A stretch of 34,123 nt of DNA from Aquisalinus sp. (GTDB lineage Bacteria; Pseudomonadota; Alphaproteobacteria; Caulobacterales; Parvularculaceae): positions 1 to 34,123 of the forward strand of contig JALEGM010000093.1 in assembly GCA_022763145.1 (NCBI GenBank), in the 5' to 3' direction. The notes under the pieces were generated by a model, which worked only from the letters and a program-made list of their open reading frames with translations, did not search any database and was not told the origin of the DNA. Positions within the stretch are counted from its first letter, which is position 1. Each line of letters begins with the position of its first letter. The position numbers and the translations under genes were made by a program. This document shows, piece after piece, positions 1 through 10,285 of the stretch.

Positions 1-626
1 CGCGGCCAGGGTTGATCATGCTCTGCGGTGTAGCGATCCGCCATCGGTTCCAGTCCCAACGCTGAGGTGAAGCTATGCACGAAACGTGCGCGACCATCTG
101 GGTTCTGCAGCGGATCAATGATGATAATAGTGTTGTCTAGAATGGTCTCGACGAGCTCATCCTCTTCAGCAGCCAACAGGTGGTAGGCCATGAACAATGC
201 ACTGTCCGGCGGCGTAATCTCATCCCCATGGACACCATAAGACAGCCATACGACGGCCGGTAGATCATTCAGTATTTGACGCGAGACAGTCTCACCCTCT
301 GCGAGACGATCTGTTGTTTCGCGGATTTCCTCGAGCCTCTGCATATTGTCGGCCGAAGCAATCACTGCATAAAGCAGTTCGCGTCCCTGCCAGCTCTCTG
401 CATATGTCTGCACCTTCATCCTGTCAGGCGCAGCTTCTGCCAAGGCGTACATGTAGAAATTGATCTCTTCTACTGAAGAAATGTCTTCACCGTGTTCATG
501 ACCAACAACATCTTCCAGTGTTGGAATTTCCGGATCATAATTTGCCTGCGGGTATGACTGCGCCATAACCGGAAAGCTCAAAGTCATTCCAAAAACCAAA
601 CTGGCCAAAATATGCGAAAGTCTCAC
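1..626 (-). CDS. M14-family zinc carboxypeptidase, N-terminal part (truncated by window edge)
   Basis: Reverse strand is open from a GTG at 624-626: [50 protein letters not shown]...; contains [15 protein letters not shown] and [13 protein letters not shown], typical of the M14 zinc site and substrate region; signal peptide present. Missing from the ORF track because it runs off the edge. Confidence 0.85.
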   Translation of the reverse strand, partial: MRLSHILASLVFGMTLSFPVMAQSYPQANYDPEIPTLEDVVGHEHGEDISSVEEINFYMYALAEAAPDRMKVQTYAESWQGRELLYAVIASADNMQRLEEIRETTDRLAEGETVSRQILNDLPAVVWLSYGVHGDEITPPDSALFMAYHLLAAEEDELVETILDNTIIIIDPLQNPDGRARFVHSFTSALGLEPMADRYTAEHDQPWP

Positions 627-730
627 GAGACAGCTCCATGTCATTTACGGATGTGAGTGAAGCCGATTTCACGAGGCTTTGCAAAGATCAATGGCTGAAC
701 AGGCTGGAAGAAACCGCAAAAATTGAATGG

Positions 731-804
731 TCGGAACGGCGGGATTCGAACCCACGACCCCTACACCCCCAGTGTAGTGCGCTACCAGGCTGCGCTACGT
801 TCCG
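731..804 (-). tRNA. tRNA-Pro (anticodon GGG)
   Basis: Reverse complement CGGAACGTAGCGCAGCCTGGTAGCGCACTACACTGGGGGTGTAGGGGTCGTGGGTTCGAATCCCGCCGTTCCGA folds as a cloverleaf: acceptor CGGAACG/CGTTCCG, anticodon stem CTACA/TGTAG with GGG, T-loop GGTTCGAATCC. Confidence 0.95.
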
Positions 805-956
805 ATTCAACTCATCAAGTCAGCCTTATAGGCTTTGACCGACATGCATCAAGCATAGAAAACCTGTCTCTTCTCCGTGACAAGCAGTTTCTTCATTTCA
901 TTGATTTATCGGGGCAATCAACCTAATTAGCTGCTGTGGTAACGAGGATCATCCCT

Positions 957-1901
957 ATGACACTGACTAAATCACTCATTATGACTTCCTCCATCGCTGT
1001 ATTGCTCGCAGCGTGTGGCGGTGAAAAAACGACGGAAGAAAAAATCACTGACGCTGCCAAGGAAGCAGAAGAAGCAATCACGGAAGCCGTTAGCGATGTA
1101 GAACAAGCGCTCGAGGAAACCAGTGAAACATTATCAGATGCGGCGAAGGAAGTAGAGCGTGAATTGGCTGAAGCTGCAGAAGAAGTAGGACTTTGCGAAG
1201 GCTTTGGCCCGCAAACACCACGCGACATTTCAAGCGCTACAGGCACGAATACCGTAGCATTTACAATGGCACCTGCGTCAACAGAACTCAATTTGTGCAA
1301 TATCCATTCGCATACAAATGCTGAACATAAGGGACCGGGTTTTAGCGTTTACGTTGGCGATGGTGTCAATGGAGGTTTTGCCTGTAACAACACCTCTGAA
1401 CTTACTGAAGCGGAACTCGTGAATCCGGAAAGTAACGCATTTGGTGGCGTTAAGCCGGGTGATACTATTGAAGTACACTGGGTACACTCCTCTTGCGATA
1501 TTCAACCCGGTGAAGGGTTAGGCTCTTGCCTTAATGAAACTTGCGAAAGTCCATTACTCCGTGTGGAGGCTCAGACATTCCTGGTTGTGAATGATCCGAA
1601 TGCATTGGACTTCACAGATTTTGATTATGCCGGACCGGGTGAAGGCCTACATCAGCCAAAAGCACTGCCAACAGGCACCGGTACACCGGTAGTGTTCCGT
1701 GGCTCAACAACAGGTCCTTCGTATACGCAGGCAAATTGTTCACCTCTTCAGGTGACATGGAGTGTTCGTCCGAACTGCGCGAAAGTGGATATCAATTCTC
1801 TGAACCGGTGGGCCGAACAAGGCAATGTCTTTAACGAGACTGAGTCCCACGGTGTTCGCCAATTGGTGACAGCACCTGAGTTGCTGGACCAGATCAACTA
1901 A
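957..1901 (+). CDS. Lipoprotein with a helical stalk and a delta-class carbonic anhydrase-like domain
   Basis: Start MTLTKSLIMTSSIAVLLAACGG with lipobox LAAC; Glu/Ala-rich helical segment; then CEGFGPQTPRDI...NLCNIHSHTNAEHKGPGF...CNETCESPLLRVEAQTFLVVND, which I recognise as bacterial delta-CA-like. Confidence 0.75.
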   Translation: MTLTKSLIMTSSIAVLLAACGGEKTTEEKITDAAKEAEEAITEAVSDVEQALEETSETLSDAAKEVERELAEAAEEVGLCEGFGPQTPRDISSATGTNTVAFTMAPASTELNLCNIHSHTNAEHKGPGFSVYVGDGVNGGFACNNTSELTEAELVNPESNAFGGVKPGDTIEVHWVHSSCDIQPGEGLGSCLNETCESPLLRVEAQTFLVVNDPNALDFTDFDYAGPGEGLHQPKALPTGTGTPVVFRGSTTGPSYTQANCSPLQVTWSVRPNCAKVDINSLNRWAEQGNVFNETESHGVRQLVTAPELLDQIN

Positions 1902-1924
1902 GGCCAACAGCCAGTTTATGAAAT

Positions 1925-1955
1925 AAGGCCTGTCTGTTTCGACAGGCCTTTTTTA
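1925..1955 (+). terminator. Rho-independent terminator after the delta-CA gene
   Basis: AAGGCCTGTC (1925-1934)-TGTTTC-GACAGGCCTT (1941-1950) followed by a T-run. Confidence 0.9.
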
Positions 1956-2053
1956 TATTAATTCTCAAGTTGATATACATCTGTTGTCTGATGAGAACTC
2001 GACAACGAAGATACCTTTAGTCCGCTCTGCCCGTCACTAACTCTTGGCCCTCA

Positions 2054-2689
2054 TCACAAGTTACGCCTTGGACGGCCAAACTTTGGTGACGGAATATCCC
2101 AGATAATTGCCCCGGCGCGGATCATGAAAGTTGCCAGTGCTGCAAGAGGTGCTGCAATGCCTTGCTCCAGTCCGGTTGATAAAAGGATCATATAAATGCC
2201 TGCTCCGATAAGGGCGGCAGTGGCATAAATATCCTGCTTCAAAATCAATGGCGGCTCATTCAGCAGGACATCCCGAACAACACCACCAAAGGTCGCGGTG
2301 ATCGCGCCCATGAAAATCGCAATGACGACAGGCGCATTCATGGCAAGAGCAGCTTGAGCGCCGAGAATAGCAAACACAGCCATCCCGAGCGCGTCAGCCC
2401 AGATCAATGCTTTCAGACGGTTTGACAAGAGAGGCTGCGCCAGAGTGGCAATGATTGCACCAGCCAGACAGATAAATACCGCAGATGGGTCGCGTATCCA
2501 CCAGACAGGGAAAGCGCCAAGCATCACATCCCGGATCGTACCTCCCCCAACACCAGTCACGAAAGCGATCAGCGCAACACCAAAGAAATCCATATCGTTC
2601 CGCAATGCTGTTAGAGCGCCGGAAATCGCAAACACGAATAACCCGAAGATATTGAGATACTGAAAGACTGTGATGCTGTCGAAAGACAT
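2054..2689 (-). CDS. Trimeric intracellular cation channel (TRIC/YicG, UPF0126) family membrane protein
   Basis: MSFDSITVFQYLNIFGLFVFAISGALTALRNDMDFFGVALIAFVTGVGGGTIRDVMLG..., with two G-G-GGxxRDVLL-type repeats. Start trimmed from the ORF-track 2878, which lies in the antisense of the riboswitch. Confidence 0.85.
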   Translation of the reverse strand: MSFDSITVFQYLNIFGLFVFAISGALTALRNDMDFFGVALIAFVTGVGGGTIRDVMLGAFPVWWIRDPSAVFICLAGAIIATLAQPLLSNRLKALIWADALGMAVFAILGAQAALAMNAPVVIAIFMGAITATFGGVVRDVLLNEPPLILKQDIYATAALIGAGIYMILLSTGLEQGIAAPLAALATFMIRAGAIIWDIPSPKFGRPRRNL

Positions 2690-2790
2690 GGCTGTGCCCT
2701 TGCTGATAATCGTGTGATTATGCGCACTACCCAGCTTCTGCAAGCGCTGCTTGCTATCATCATCGCAGAAGCATATATTGAAGTAGAAAT

Positions 2791-2957
<167 letters not shown>

Positions 2958-3077
2958 GAGGCAAGTGATACCCGGACTCCGGGTATACTTTAGCTATGAT
3001 GAGAAACACACGTGCGTACACGTGTGCTCTTGAATAGCCGCCTTTACGCCCTGAAAGTCCGATTTTGTGAGGCTTTT

Positions 3078-4220
3078 ATGGGTGATGAAACCCAATACAT
3101 GATGCGCGCAATTGATCTTGCCAAAAGGGCGGAAGGATATACATCCCCTAACCCGATGGTTGGCTGCGTGCTGGTGAAAGGCGACCGCATCATTGGGGAA
3201 GGTTTTCATGCTCGCCCCGGTACGCCGCACGCAGAAGCAAATGCCTTGCGGGTTGCCGGAGAGCAGGCACAAGGCGCCACAGCCTATGTCACGCTTGAGC
3301 CCTGTAATCATTACGGCAGTAATCCACCCTGTACGGAAGGGTTAATAAAAGCAGGTGTTTCAGAAGTCGTTTATGCCGTCTCTGACCCCAACCCTATCGC
3401 TGCCGGGGGTGATAACAAATTGACAGATGCAGGCATCAAGGTCCGTTCTGGCCTTTGCACCTCGGAAGCAGCAGACTTGAACAGATTCTGGCTGCATCAT
3501 ATCCGCCAGAGAAAACCTTATGTGGTTGCCAAGTTCGCGAGCAGTCTTGATGGCAAAATCGCGACAAGAACAGGTGACTCCAAATGGGTCACATCGGAAG
3601 CAGCACGAATGCGGGGTCATGATCTGCGCCAGGCCTGTGATGCAATCATCGTCGGCGTAGATACTATTATCGCAGATAATCCGAGCCTGACCGCAAGAGG
3701 TAAATTACCAGCAGGGCACCGCCAGGCAGCGCACCCTCTGCGCGTTGTGCTTGATAGCTCTGGCCGTATACCGCTGGAAGCGCAGATTTTTCGCTCCACG
3801 ACTCCCGGCAAAACACTGGTGGCCACAACTGCCACCATGCCTGCCTTGAAAGAACAGGCCCTGCGTGGGCGTGGTGTCGACGTATTGCGGCTAAAGGCTG
3901 ACATTGCTGGGCGACCTGACCTCTCTGCCCTACTCTCAGCCTTGCATGAACGAGACGTTCTCTCCTGCATGATCGAAGGGGGTGGCAAAGTTCTGGGTAG
4001 TTTCTTTGATGCAGGTCTTGTCGATGAAGTCTGGGCGTTCATGGCTCCTGTCATAATTGGTGGTGATGCCGCAGTGCCAGTGGCAGGCATTGGCGCAGAA
4101 AATCTGTCTGATGCGTTCCGCTTGCAGAATACTGAAATTGAACAACTGGATGGCACGTTGCTGATGCGCGGCGCTGTATCGAAGCAGAATTCGGAGGTCA
4201 CATGTTCACAGGCCTCATAG
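3078..4220 (+). CDS. ribD: Bifunctional diaminohydroxyphosphoribosylaminopyrimidine deaminase / 5-amino-6-(5-phosphoribosylamino)uracil reductase
   Basis: MGDETQYMMRAIDLAKRAEGYTSPNPMVGCVLVKGDRIIGEGFHARPGTPHAEANAL...VTLEPCNHYGSNPPCT (HAE/PCxxxxxxPPC zinc motif) plus reductase domain. Confidence 0.95.
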   Translation: MGDETQYMMRAIDLAKRAEGYTSPNPMVGCVLVKGDRIIGEGFHARPGTPHAEANALRVAGEQAQGATAYVTLEPCNHYGSNPPCTEGLIKAGVSEVVYAVSDPNPIAAGGDNKLTDAGIKVRSGLCTSEAADLNRFWLHHIRQRKPYVVAKFASSLDGKIATRTGDSKWVTSEAARMRGHDLRQACDAIIVGVDTIIADNPSLTARGKLPAGHRQAAHPLRVVLDSSGRIPLEAQIFRSTTPGKTLVATTATMPALKEQALRGRGVDVLRLKADIAGRPDLSALLSALHERDVLSCMIEGGGKVLGSFFDAGLVDEVWAFMAPVIIGGDAAVPVAGIGAENLSDAFRLQNTEIEQLDGTLLMRGAVSKQNSEVTCSQAS

Positions 4221-4831
4221 AAGAGATTGGTCAAGTCGCAGATATTTCGCAGGCGGACCAGAAATATACCCTGAATATCAGTGCCAACAAAATACTGCAG
4301 GACGTGGCTGTTGGGGACTCAATTGCGGTCAATGGTGTTTGTCTCACGGTCACCAGCTTCACCCATGAAGCTTTTACAGTGGACGCAGTGCCGGAAACAC
4401 TTGCCCGCACCAATCTTGGTGACCTGGTCTCAAGCAGCAGGGTGAATCTTGAGCGTTCCGCAACGCCGCAGACCCGGCTTGGGGGCCATTATGTTCAAGG
4501 CCACGTGGATGGCACTGGGGTAGTTGAGAGTTTCCGGGAAGACAAGGAAGCGATCTGGGTTACCATCAAGACTGATCCCGGCCTGATGAAATACATCGTG
4601 AGCAAAGGGTACATTACCATCGATGGTACAAGCCTGACAGTCGTGGATACAGGTGCAGACTGGTTCAACATTACCCTCATTCCGCACACACAGGAGCATA
4701 TTACCCTTCCCCGAAAATCTGTCGGTGAACGGGTCAACCTCGAAGCAGATATCATCGCCAAGTACGTTGAGAAACTGATTGGTGCACAAACAATAACAGA
4801 AGCGCAAGGAGGCCATCATGCCATTAGCTAA
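4202..4831 (+). CDS. ribE: Riboflavin synthase (alpha chain)
   Basis: [12 protein letters not shown]...[10 protein letters not shown]...[12 protein letters not shown]...IDGTSLTV; duplicated lumazine-binding fold; overlaps ribD by 19 bp. Confidence 0.95.
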   Translation: MFTGLIEEIGQVADISQADQKYTLNISANKILQDVAVGDSIAVNGVCLTVTSFTHEAFTVDAVPETLARTNLGDLVSSSRVNLERSATPQTRLGGHYVQGHVDGTGVVESFREDKEAIWVTIKTDPGLMKYIVSKGYITIDGTSLTVVDTGADWFNITLIPHTQEHITLPRKSVGERVNLEADIIAKYVEKLIGAQTITEAQGGHHAIS

Positions 4832-5456
4832 TCTGGAAGACGCCATTGCTGATTTTCGTGCCGGTAGGTTCGTTATTATCGTAGATGATGAAAACCGCGA
4901 AAATGAAGGCGATCTGGCTTTTGCGGCAGAATTGATTACACCTGAAGCCGTCAATTTCATGGCGCGCGAAGGTCGCGGTCTGATCTGCTGCGCTATGGCT
5001 GGCGAGATCATTGACCATTTTGGTCTTCCTTTGATGGTTGAACCAAAAGATAATCAGTCAGGTTTCGGCACCCCATTCACTGTTTCAGTTGAAGCTGCTT
5101 CCGGGGTCACAACAGGTATTTCAGCTCATGATCGTGCACGAACTATTCAGGTATTGATGGACCCAATGAGCCAGAAATCTGACATTGTCATGCCGGGGCA
5201 CATGTTCCCGTTGCGCGCACGCGATGGTGGGGTTCTGGAAAGAGATGGCCAAACGGAAGCCAGTGTTGATCTTGCAAAATTGGCAGGGCTGCGTCCCGGC
5301 GGAGTTATCTGTGAAGTGATGAACGATGATGGCACAATGGCGCGCCTGCCGGACCTGGAAGAATTTGGCAGAAAACATGACATCCGCATCATCTCTGTCG
5401 AACAGATCCAGGCATGGAGACGGGAGACGGAAGCTGTGTTCCGAGCTGCCGAATGA
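4818..5456 (+). CDS. ribB: 3,4-dihydroxy-2-butanone 4-phosphate synthase, single domain
   Basis: [30 protein letters not shown]...[10 protein letters not shown]...[27 protein letters not shown]; only 212 aa, no GTP cyclohydrolase II domain. Confidence 0.95.
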   Translation: MPLANLEDAIADFRAGRFVIIVDDENRENEGDLAFAAELITPEAVNFMAREGRGLICCAMAGEIIDHFGLPLMVEPKDNQSGFGTPFTVSVEAASGVTTGISAHDRARTIQVLMDPMSQKSDIVMPGHMFPLRARDGGVLERDGQTEASVDLAKLAGLRPGGVICEVMNDDGTMARLPDLEEFGRKHDIRIISVEQIQAWRRETEAVFRAAE

Positions 5457-5941
5457 GAACCGAAGGCCTGACAACAGCAATTGACGGTGTGCATGATGGT
5501 GCGGGCCGCAAAGTCGCTATTATCTACACACGCTGGAATGACGAGATTATTGGTGAAATGCGCGAAGCGTGTCTCGAAACCCTGCAGGCGCAAGGCGTAG
5601 CAGTAAGTGATATCAGTCAGATCGTTATCCCGGGCGCTTTTGAATTCCCCCTCACCTGTACCCTTGCCGCAGAAAGCGGAAATTATGATGCCGTGGTTGC
5701 CCTTGGCTGTGTCATTCGCGGCGAGACACCGCATTTTGATTATGTAGCCGGCGAAGCGGCGCGCGGTATTACAGCTGCATCGCTCAGTGGGAACACACCT
5801 GTCATATTCGGTGTGCTGACGGTCAATACAGAAGAGCAAGCCTGGCAACGAGCCTCTAAAGACAAAGATAACAAAGGTGCTGAGTTCGCCTTGGCGGCGC
5901 TTGAAATGGCCAGCGTTACAGAGAAATTGAAGAAACATTAG
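5453..5941 (+). CDS. ribH: 6,7-dimethyl-8-ribityllumazine synthase
   Basis: [12 protein letters not shown]...[11 protein letters not shown]...[25 protein letters not shown]...[23 protein letters not shown] start/stop overlap with ribB at 5453-5456. Confidence 0.95.
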   Translation: MRTEGLTTAIDGVHDGAGRKVAIIYTRWNDEIIGEMREACLETLQAQGVAVSDISQIVIPGAFEFPLTCTLAAESGNYDAVVALGCVIRGETPHFDYVAGEAARGITAASLSGNTPVIFGVLTVNTEEQAWQRASKDKDNKGAEFALAALEMASVTEKLKKH

Positions 5942-5961
5942 ATATCCCTGAAGGATCTATC

Positions 5962-6540
5962 ATGAGTGAAGATATGTTAAAGCGGCCAGGCCGCGCCGAA
6001 GCAGAAGCGGCAGTTCGCACGCTGCTGGCCTACATCGGAGATGACCCGTCCCGTGAGGGGTTGATTGATACCCCTAAGCGTTTTGTCAAAGCCTATGATG
6101 ACTGGTTTCAGGGGTACAATGAGGACCCGGAAGCTGTGTTGTCACGCACCTTCGAGGAAGTGGAAGGCTACGATGATATCGTCCTGATGAAAAACATCCG
6201 TGTGACCAGTCACTGTGAGCACCATGTTGCGCCGATCATCGGCACTGCCCATGTAGCCTATCTACCGGACACCCGCGTCGTCGGTATCTCCAAGCTGGCA
6301 CGGCTGGTTGATATTTATGCCAAGCGTCTTCAGTCGCAGGAAATCCTGACCAACCAGATTGCCCAGACACTGGACCGTGTTCTGAAGCCACGCGGCGTTG
6401 CGGTTCTGGTTGACGCGGAGCATCAATGCATCTCGACCCGTGGTATCAACAAGACAGGCGTTAGCTGTGTTACCCGCTGTTTCACCGGCGCCTTCAAGGA
6501 AGCAAACATGGAAGACAGGTTCTTCAGGCTAATTAAGTAA
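5962..6540 (+). CDS. folE: GTP cyclohydrolase I
   Basis: [17 protein letters not shown]...[21 protein letters not shown]...[21 protein letters not shown]...CISTRGI. Confidence 0.95.
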   Translation: MSEDMLKRPGRAEAEAAVRTLLAYIGDDPSREGLIDTPKRFVKAYDDWFQGYNEDPEAVLSRTFEEVEGYDDIVLMKNIRVTSHCEHHVAPIIGTAHVAYLPDTRVVGISKLARLVDIYAKRLQSQEILTNQIAQTLDRVLKPRGVAVLVDAEHQCISTRGINKTGVSCVTRCFTGAFKEANMEDRFFRLIK

Positions 6541-6552
6541 GAGGCGGATAGT

Positions 6553-7104
6553 ATGGGCAAGGTTTACGAGAAGATAGATGATCGCTGGGCTGATTTTATC
6601 AAGGCACAGAAAATGTTCTTCGTGGCAACTGCCCCCCTTTCGGCAGATGGTCATGTCAACGTTTCCCCCAAGGGATATGACAGTTTTGCCATTCTGAACC
6701 CTTTAACAGTCGCCTATCTTGATGTCGGCGGCTCTGGAATTGAGACAGTTGCTCACGTTCAGGAAAATGAGCGCATCACGATCATGTTCTGCGCTTTTGA
6801 AGGCGCGGCGAAAATTCTGCGCCTTTATGGTCATGGCGAAGCACTGGATTTCAATCACCCTGAATTTGCTGATTTGATGAAATTGTTCCCGTCGCATGAT
6901 CGCGCCCGAAACATCATTCGGGTCAAACTGACCCGCATTCAGGACAGCTGCGGCTGGGGCGTTCCGTTTTACGAATTCAAATCAGAGCGCGATCAGCTTC
7001 TGCGGTATTACGAAAATAAGACTTCCGACGAAATCCGTGACAAGATTTACGTCAACAACGCCCAGAGCCTAGATGGCCTCACTGGTATTGAAAAACCGGA
7101 ATAA
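6553..7104 (+). CDS. Pyridoxamine 5'-phosphate oxidase-family (FMN-binding split-barrel) protein
   Basis: FIKAQKMFFVATAPLSADGHVNVSPKGYDSFAILNPLTVAYLDVGGSGIETVAHVQENERITIMFCAFEG, typical of PNPOx-like family. Confidence 0.85.
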   Translation: MGKVYEKIDDRWADFIKAQKMFFVATAPLSADGHVNVSPKGYDSFAILNPLTVAYLDVGGSGIETVAHVQENERITIMFCAFEGAAKILRLYGHGEALDFNHPEFADLMKLFPSHDRARNIIRVKLTRIQDSCGWGVPFYEFKSERDQLLRYYENKTSDEIRDKIYVNNAQSLDGLTGIEKPE

Positions 7105-7192
7105 AATCGGCTTACCTTGTACATTTCGTAATTTTGGCATGACGCCGCACGCGGCTTATTATGCGATTAATGAGATTTACGAGGGAATTTTC

Positions 7193-10078
7193 ATGTTACG
7201 CTTATCTAAAGCACTTAAGGTGCGCACCAGCTTTCTCGCTCTGACTGCCGCAGCACTCTCGCTGACTGCATGCAGCAACAGTGAAACCGCAATCACCACA
7301 GACCAGCCTGTAGCAAGCAAAACCGAAGCCGCCGGCAGTCAGCTATCCGTTGAGGTTGAAAAATACGAACTCGACAATGGCCTTGATGTTGTTCTGCACG
7401 TGGACAAATCTGATCCTGTAGTAGCCATCAACCTTGCCGTACATGTCGGGTCGGCCAGAGAACTGCCGGGCCGTACAGGTTTTGCACACCTGTTCGAACA
7501 CCTGCTTTTTCTGGACTCTGAAAATCTCGGCTATGGTGGTCTTGATGAGATGAACACCCGCATTGGCGGCGAAGGCACCAACGGCTTCACCACCAATGAC
7601 ATGACGCAGTACTTCCAGGCTGTGCCAACTGATGCGCTTGAGAAAATTATTTGGGCGGAAGCCGATAAGTTGGGCTATTTCATCAATACAGTGACAGAAG
7701 ACGTCATCATCAATGAAAAGCAGGTCGTTAAAAACGAGAAGCGCCAGCGCGTAGATAACCAGCCTTATGGCCATAATTTCTATGTCATCGGCAAGGCAAT
7801 GTACCCGGAGGACCACCCCTATAACTGGCAGGTCATCGGGTCTCTGGCCGACCTTGAAGCTGCAAGCCTTGAAGATGTGCAGGCATTCTATCGGCGCTGG
7901 TATGTGCCAAACAACGTCACCGTCACTATTTCAGGTGATTTTGAACCAGCCGAAGCAAAGCGGCTCGTCGAAAAGTACTTCGGTGAAATTCCGCGTGGGG
8001 AAGATATTGAACCAATCCCTCCACGTGCCGCAGTCGTTGAGGAAAATATTTCCCTCTATCACGAAGACAGTTTCGCTACAGTTCCGCTGATGACGATGGT
8101 CTGGCCTGCTGCAGAGCAATTCCATCCGGATACTTATGCACTGGAAATTCTGGTTGAGTACCTTACGGAAGGCAAACGCGCCCCACTTAACGAAGTCCTG
8201 ATTGATGAGCAGAAGCTGACCTCGGATGTCAGCATGTTCAATAACGCGTCAGAGCTTGCTGGTGAAGTATACCTGTTCATCAACTCCAATGCCGGCGAAG
8301 ATCTGGACGGCCTTCTCCCCGCCCTCGAACAGGGCTTTGCGCGTTTCGAAGAAGATGGCATCTCGCAGGATGATCTCGACCGCATCAAGGCGGGGCTGGA
8401 AGTTGATTTCTATGACAACATCCAAAGCGCTCTCGGCAAGGCTATCCAACTTGGTGAGTACAATCTGTTCACAGGCGACCCAGGTTACATCAACAAGGAC
8501 ATCAGCCAGATACTTGGTGTCACAACTGATGACGTGATGCGCGTCTATGAAACATATATCAAGGACAAGCCATTTGTCGTGACCAGCTTTGTGCCTGAAG
8601 GAAAGTTGGAACTGGCCCTTGAAGGATCTACCCAGGCGGAAGTTGTTGAGGAACAGATCATTCAGGGCGCGGAAACTGTGGCCGAATTTGATCCTACAAT
8701 TCGCAGTTTCGAACCGACACCGTCCAGCTTCGACAGAACTGTAGAGCCGCCATTTGGTGAACCTTACGAATTGAGCTCACCGGAAGTCTGGCGCAGCGTG
8801 CTGAGTAACGGCATTGACGTTTACGGCATTGAGAATACAGAGACACCTCTTGTCTATTTCTCCCTCGCTATTGATGCCGGACGCGAGCGTGGTGATGCTG
8901 CAAAGCCTGCTATCGCCAACATGACGGCTGATATGCTTGAAAAAGGCACAGCCGGCAAAACTACTGCAGAACTGGAAGATGCCATCAACAAACTGGGCTC
9001 TTCTATTCGCATCAATGCTGGCAGCTATGGCACCTTTGTGCAGGGTGAGACACTGGCCAGAAATTTCGGCGAAACCATCTCGCTCGTAGAAGAAATGCTT
9101 CTTGAGCCACGCTGGGATGCAGAAGAGTTTGATACATTGAAACGTCAGCGGATTAATGAACTTGAACAGGCCGCCGGCAGCCCTAACGCGATTGCCGCGC
9201 GCGAAGCAGCACAGTTGCTGTATCCGGACGATCATATGTTCAGTTACCGACCTTACGGGACGGTCGAAAAACTGGAACCTGTTACCCTGGATGATCTAAA
9301 AGCCTTTTACGCAAGCTATTATACGCCTGCTAACGCAAAGCTCCGGGTTGTGGGTGACATCAGTTCAGATGCTGTCACATCAGTCTTCAGCGGCCTTGCA
9401 GAGCGCTGGAATAAACCGGCACCTGATGCGGTCAACCTACCACAGGCAGAAGATGTGCTCGCGTCAGAAATTTTCTTCTATGATATTCCGGGGGCGAAGC
9501 AGTCTGTCATTATTGCGGCAAGACCTTCCCTCGCCGCGACTGATGACGATTATCCTCTGGCAGAAGCCATGAACTTCCTACTTGGCGGCATCTATACCTC
9601 CGAGTTGAATACAGAGCTGCGCGTCAATCGCGGCTATACCTATGGCATCCGCTCTGGCTTCAATGGCGCGGAAGATCGCGGCACATTCGCAGTGCAGACA
9701 AGTGTGCGCTCCAATGTCACGCTTGAATCAGTAGAATTGATCCGGGACATTCTCGCGAATTATGGGCCTGAATTCACTGAAGATGACCTCACGATCATGA
9801 AAGGTGCACTGCTGCGCGGCCTCGCACTGGAGACAGAGACATTGGACGACAAGCTCGGCGTCTTGGAAGATATCAGCGCTTACGGCTATCCGGATGATTA
9901 TCTCGCACGCAATGCCGACCGTGTGGAAGCCATGACCCTGGAAGACTTCAAGACACTGGCAGAAAACTACTTGCGTCCTGATGCTATGAACTGGCTTGTA
10001 GTGGGTGATGCGGAGACACAAGCCAGCCGCCTTGAGCAGGTTGGCTTTGGGGATCCTGTCATGTTGGAAACAGAGTAA
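7193..10078 (+). CDS. M16 family metallopeptidase (two-domain), lipoprotein
   Basis: Start MLRLSKALKVRTSFLALTAAALSLTACSN (lipobox); inverted zinc motif HLFEH; two M16 domains. ORF-track start 7073 overlaps the preceding gene and lacks the signal peptide. Confidence 0.92.
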   Translation: MLRLSKALKVRTSFLALTAAALSLTACSNSETAITTDQPVASKTEAAGSQLSVEVEKYELDNGLDVVLHVDKSDPVVAINLAVHVGSARELPGRTGFAHLFEHLLFLDSENLGYGGLDEMNTRIGGEGTNGFTTNDMTQYFQAVPTDALEKIIWAEADKLGYFINTVTEDVIINEKQVVKNEKRQRVDNQPYGHNFYVIGKAMYPEDHPYNWQVIGSLADLEAASLEDVQAFYRRWYVPNNVTVTISGDFEPAEAKRLVEKYFGEIPRGEDIEPIPPRAAVVEENISLYHEDSFATVPLMTMVWPAAEQFHPDTYALEILVEYLTEGKRAPLNEVLIDEQKLTSDVSMFNNASELAGEVYLFINSNAGEDLDGLLPALEQGFARFEEDGISQDDLDRIKAGLEVDFYDNIQSALGKAIQLGEYNLFTGDPGYINKDISQILGVTTDDVMRVYETYIKDKPFVVTSFVPEGKLELALEGSTQAEVVEEQIIQGAETVAEFDPTIRSFEPTPSSFDRTVEPPFGEPYELSSPEVWRSVLSNGIDVYGIENTETPLVYFSLAIDAGRERGDAAKPAIANMTADMLEKGTAGKTTAELEDAINKLGSSIRINAGSYGTFVQGETLARNFGETISLVEEMLLEPRWDAEEFDTLKRQRINELEQAAGSPNAIAAREAAQLLYPDDHMFSYRPYGTVEKLEPVTLDDLKAFYASYYTPANAKLRVVGDISSDAVTSVFSGLAERWNKPAPDAVNLPQAEDVLASEIFFYDIPGAKQSVIIAARPSLAATDDDYPLAEAMNFLLGGIYTSELNTELRVNRGYTYGIRSGFNGAEDRGTFAVQTSVRSNVTLESVELIRDILANYGPEFTEDDLTIMKGALLRGLALETETLDDKLGVLEDISAYGYPDDYLARNADRVEAMTLEDFKTLAENYLRPDAMNWLVVGDAETQASRLEQVGFGDPVMLETE

Positions 10079-10093
10079 CAAAACTTGCTTTGC

Positions 10094-10136
10094 CCAAGGC
10101 CATTCTGGCTTTAGTGAATAGCCAGAATGGCCTTGG
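10094..10136. repeat. Perfect 17-bp inverted repeat
   Basis: CCAAGGCCATTCTGGCT (10094-10110)-TTAGTGAAT-AGCCAGAATGGCCTTGG (10120-10136); no T-tract on either side. Confidence 0.9.
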
Positions 10137-10285
10137 CAGCCACAAAACAGTGCCACTTTGCCAGAAATTCACCCGGCTTCAGCGATTAGGGTGAGCATTC
10201 TAATTTTTCTTCCTATCTTCCAATCATCGAAGGAATAAGTCCGGGAAATGATTTCGCCGGCCTTCTTGAAGAAAGGAATTTTGAA

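Noticed and set aside
638-926. ORFs 638-838 and 723-926 on the plus strand (peptides [41 protein letters not shown])
   Set aside because: They are read through the antisense of tRNA-Pro; such 'RDSNPRP/GIRTHDP' peptides are a well-known tRNA translation artefact.
5147-5938. 263-aa minus-strand ORF opposite ribB/ribH
   Set aside because: Antisense to two confidently assigned genes; Cys/Arg-rich composition without domain features.
7073-7192. N-terminal 40-aa extension of the M16 peptidase ORF
   Set aside because: Overlaps the upstream PNPOx gene and precedes a clear lipoprotein signal peptide starting at 7193.
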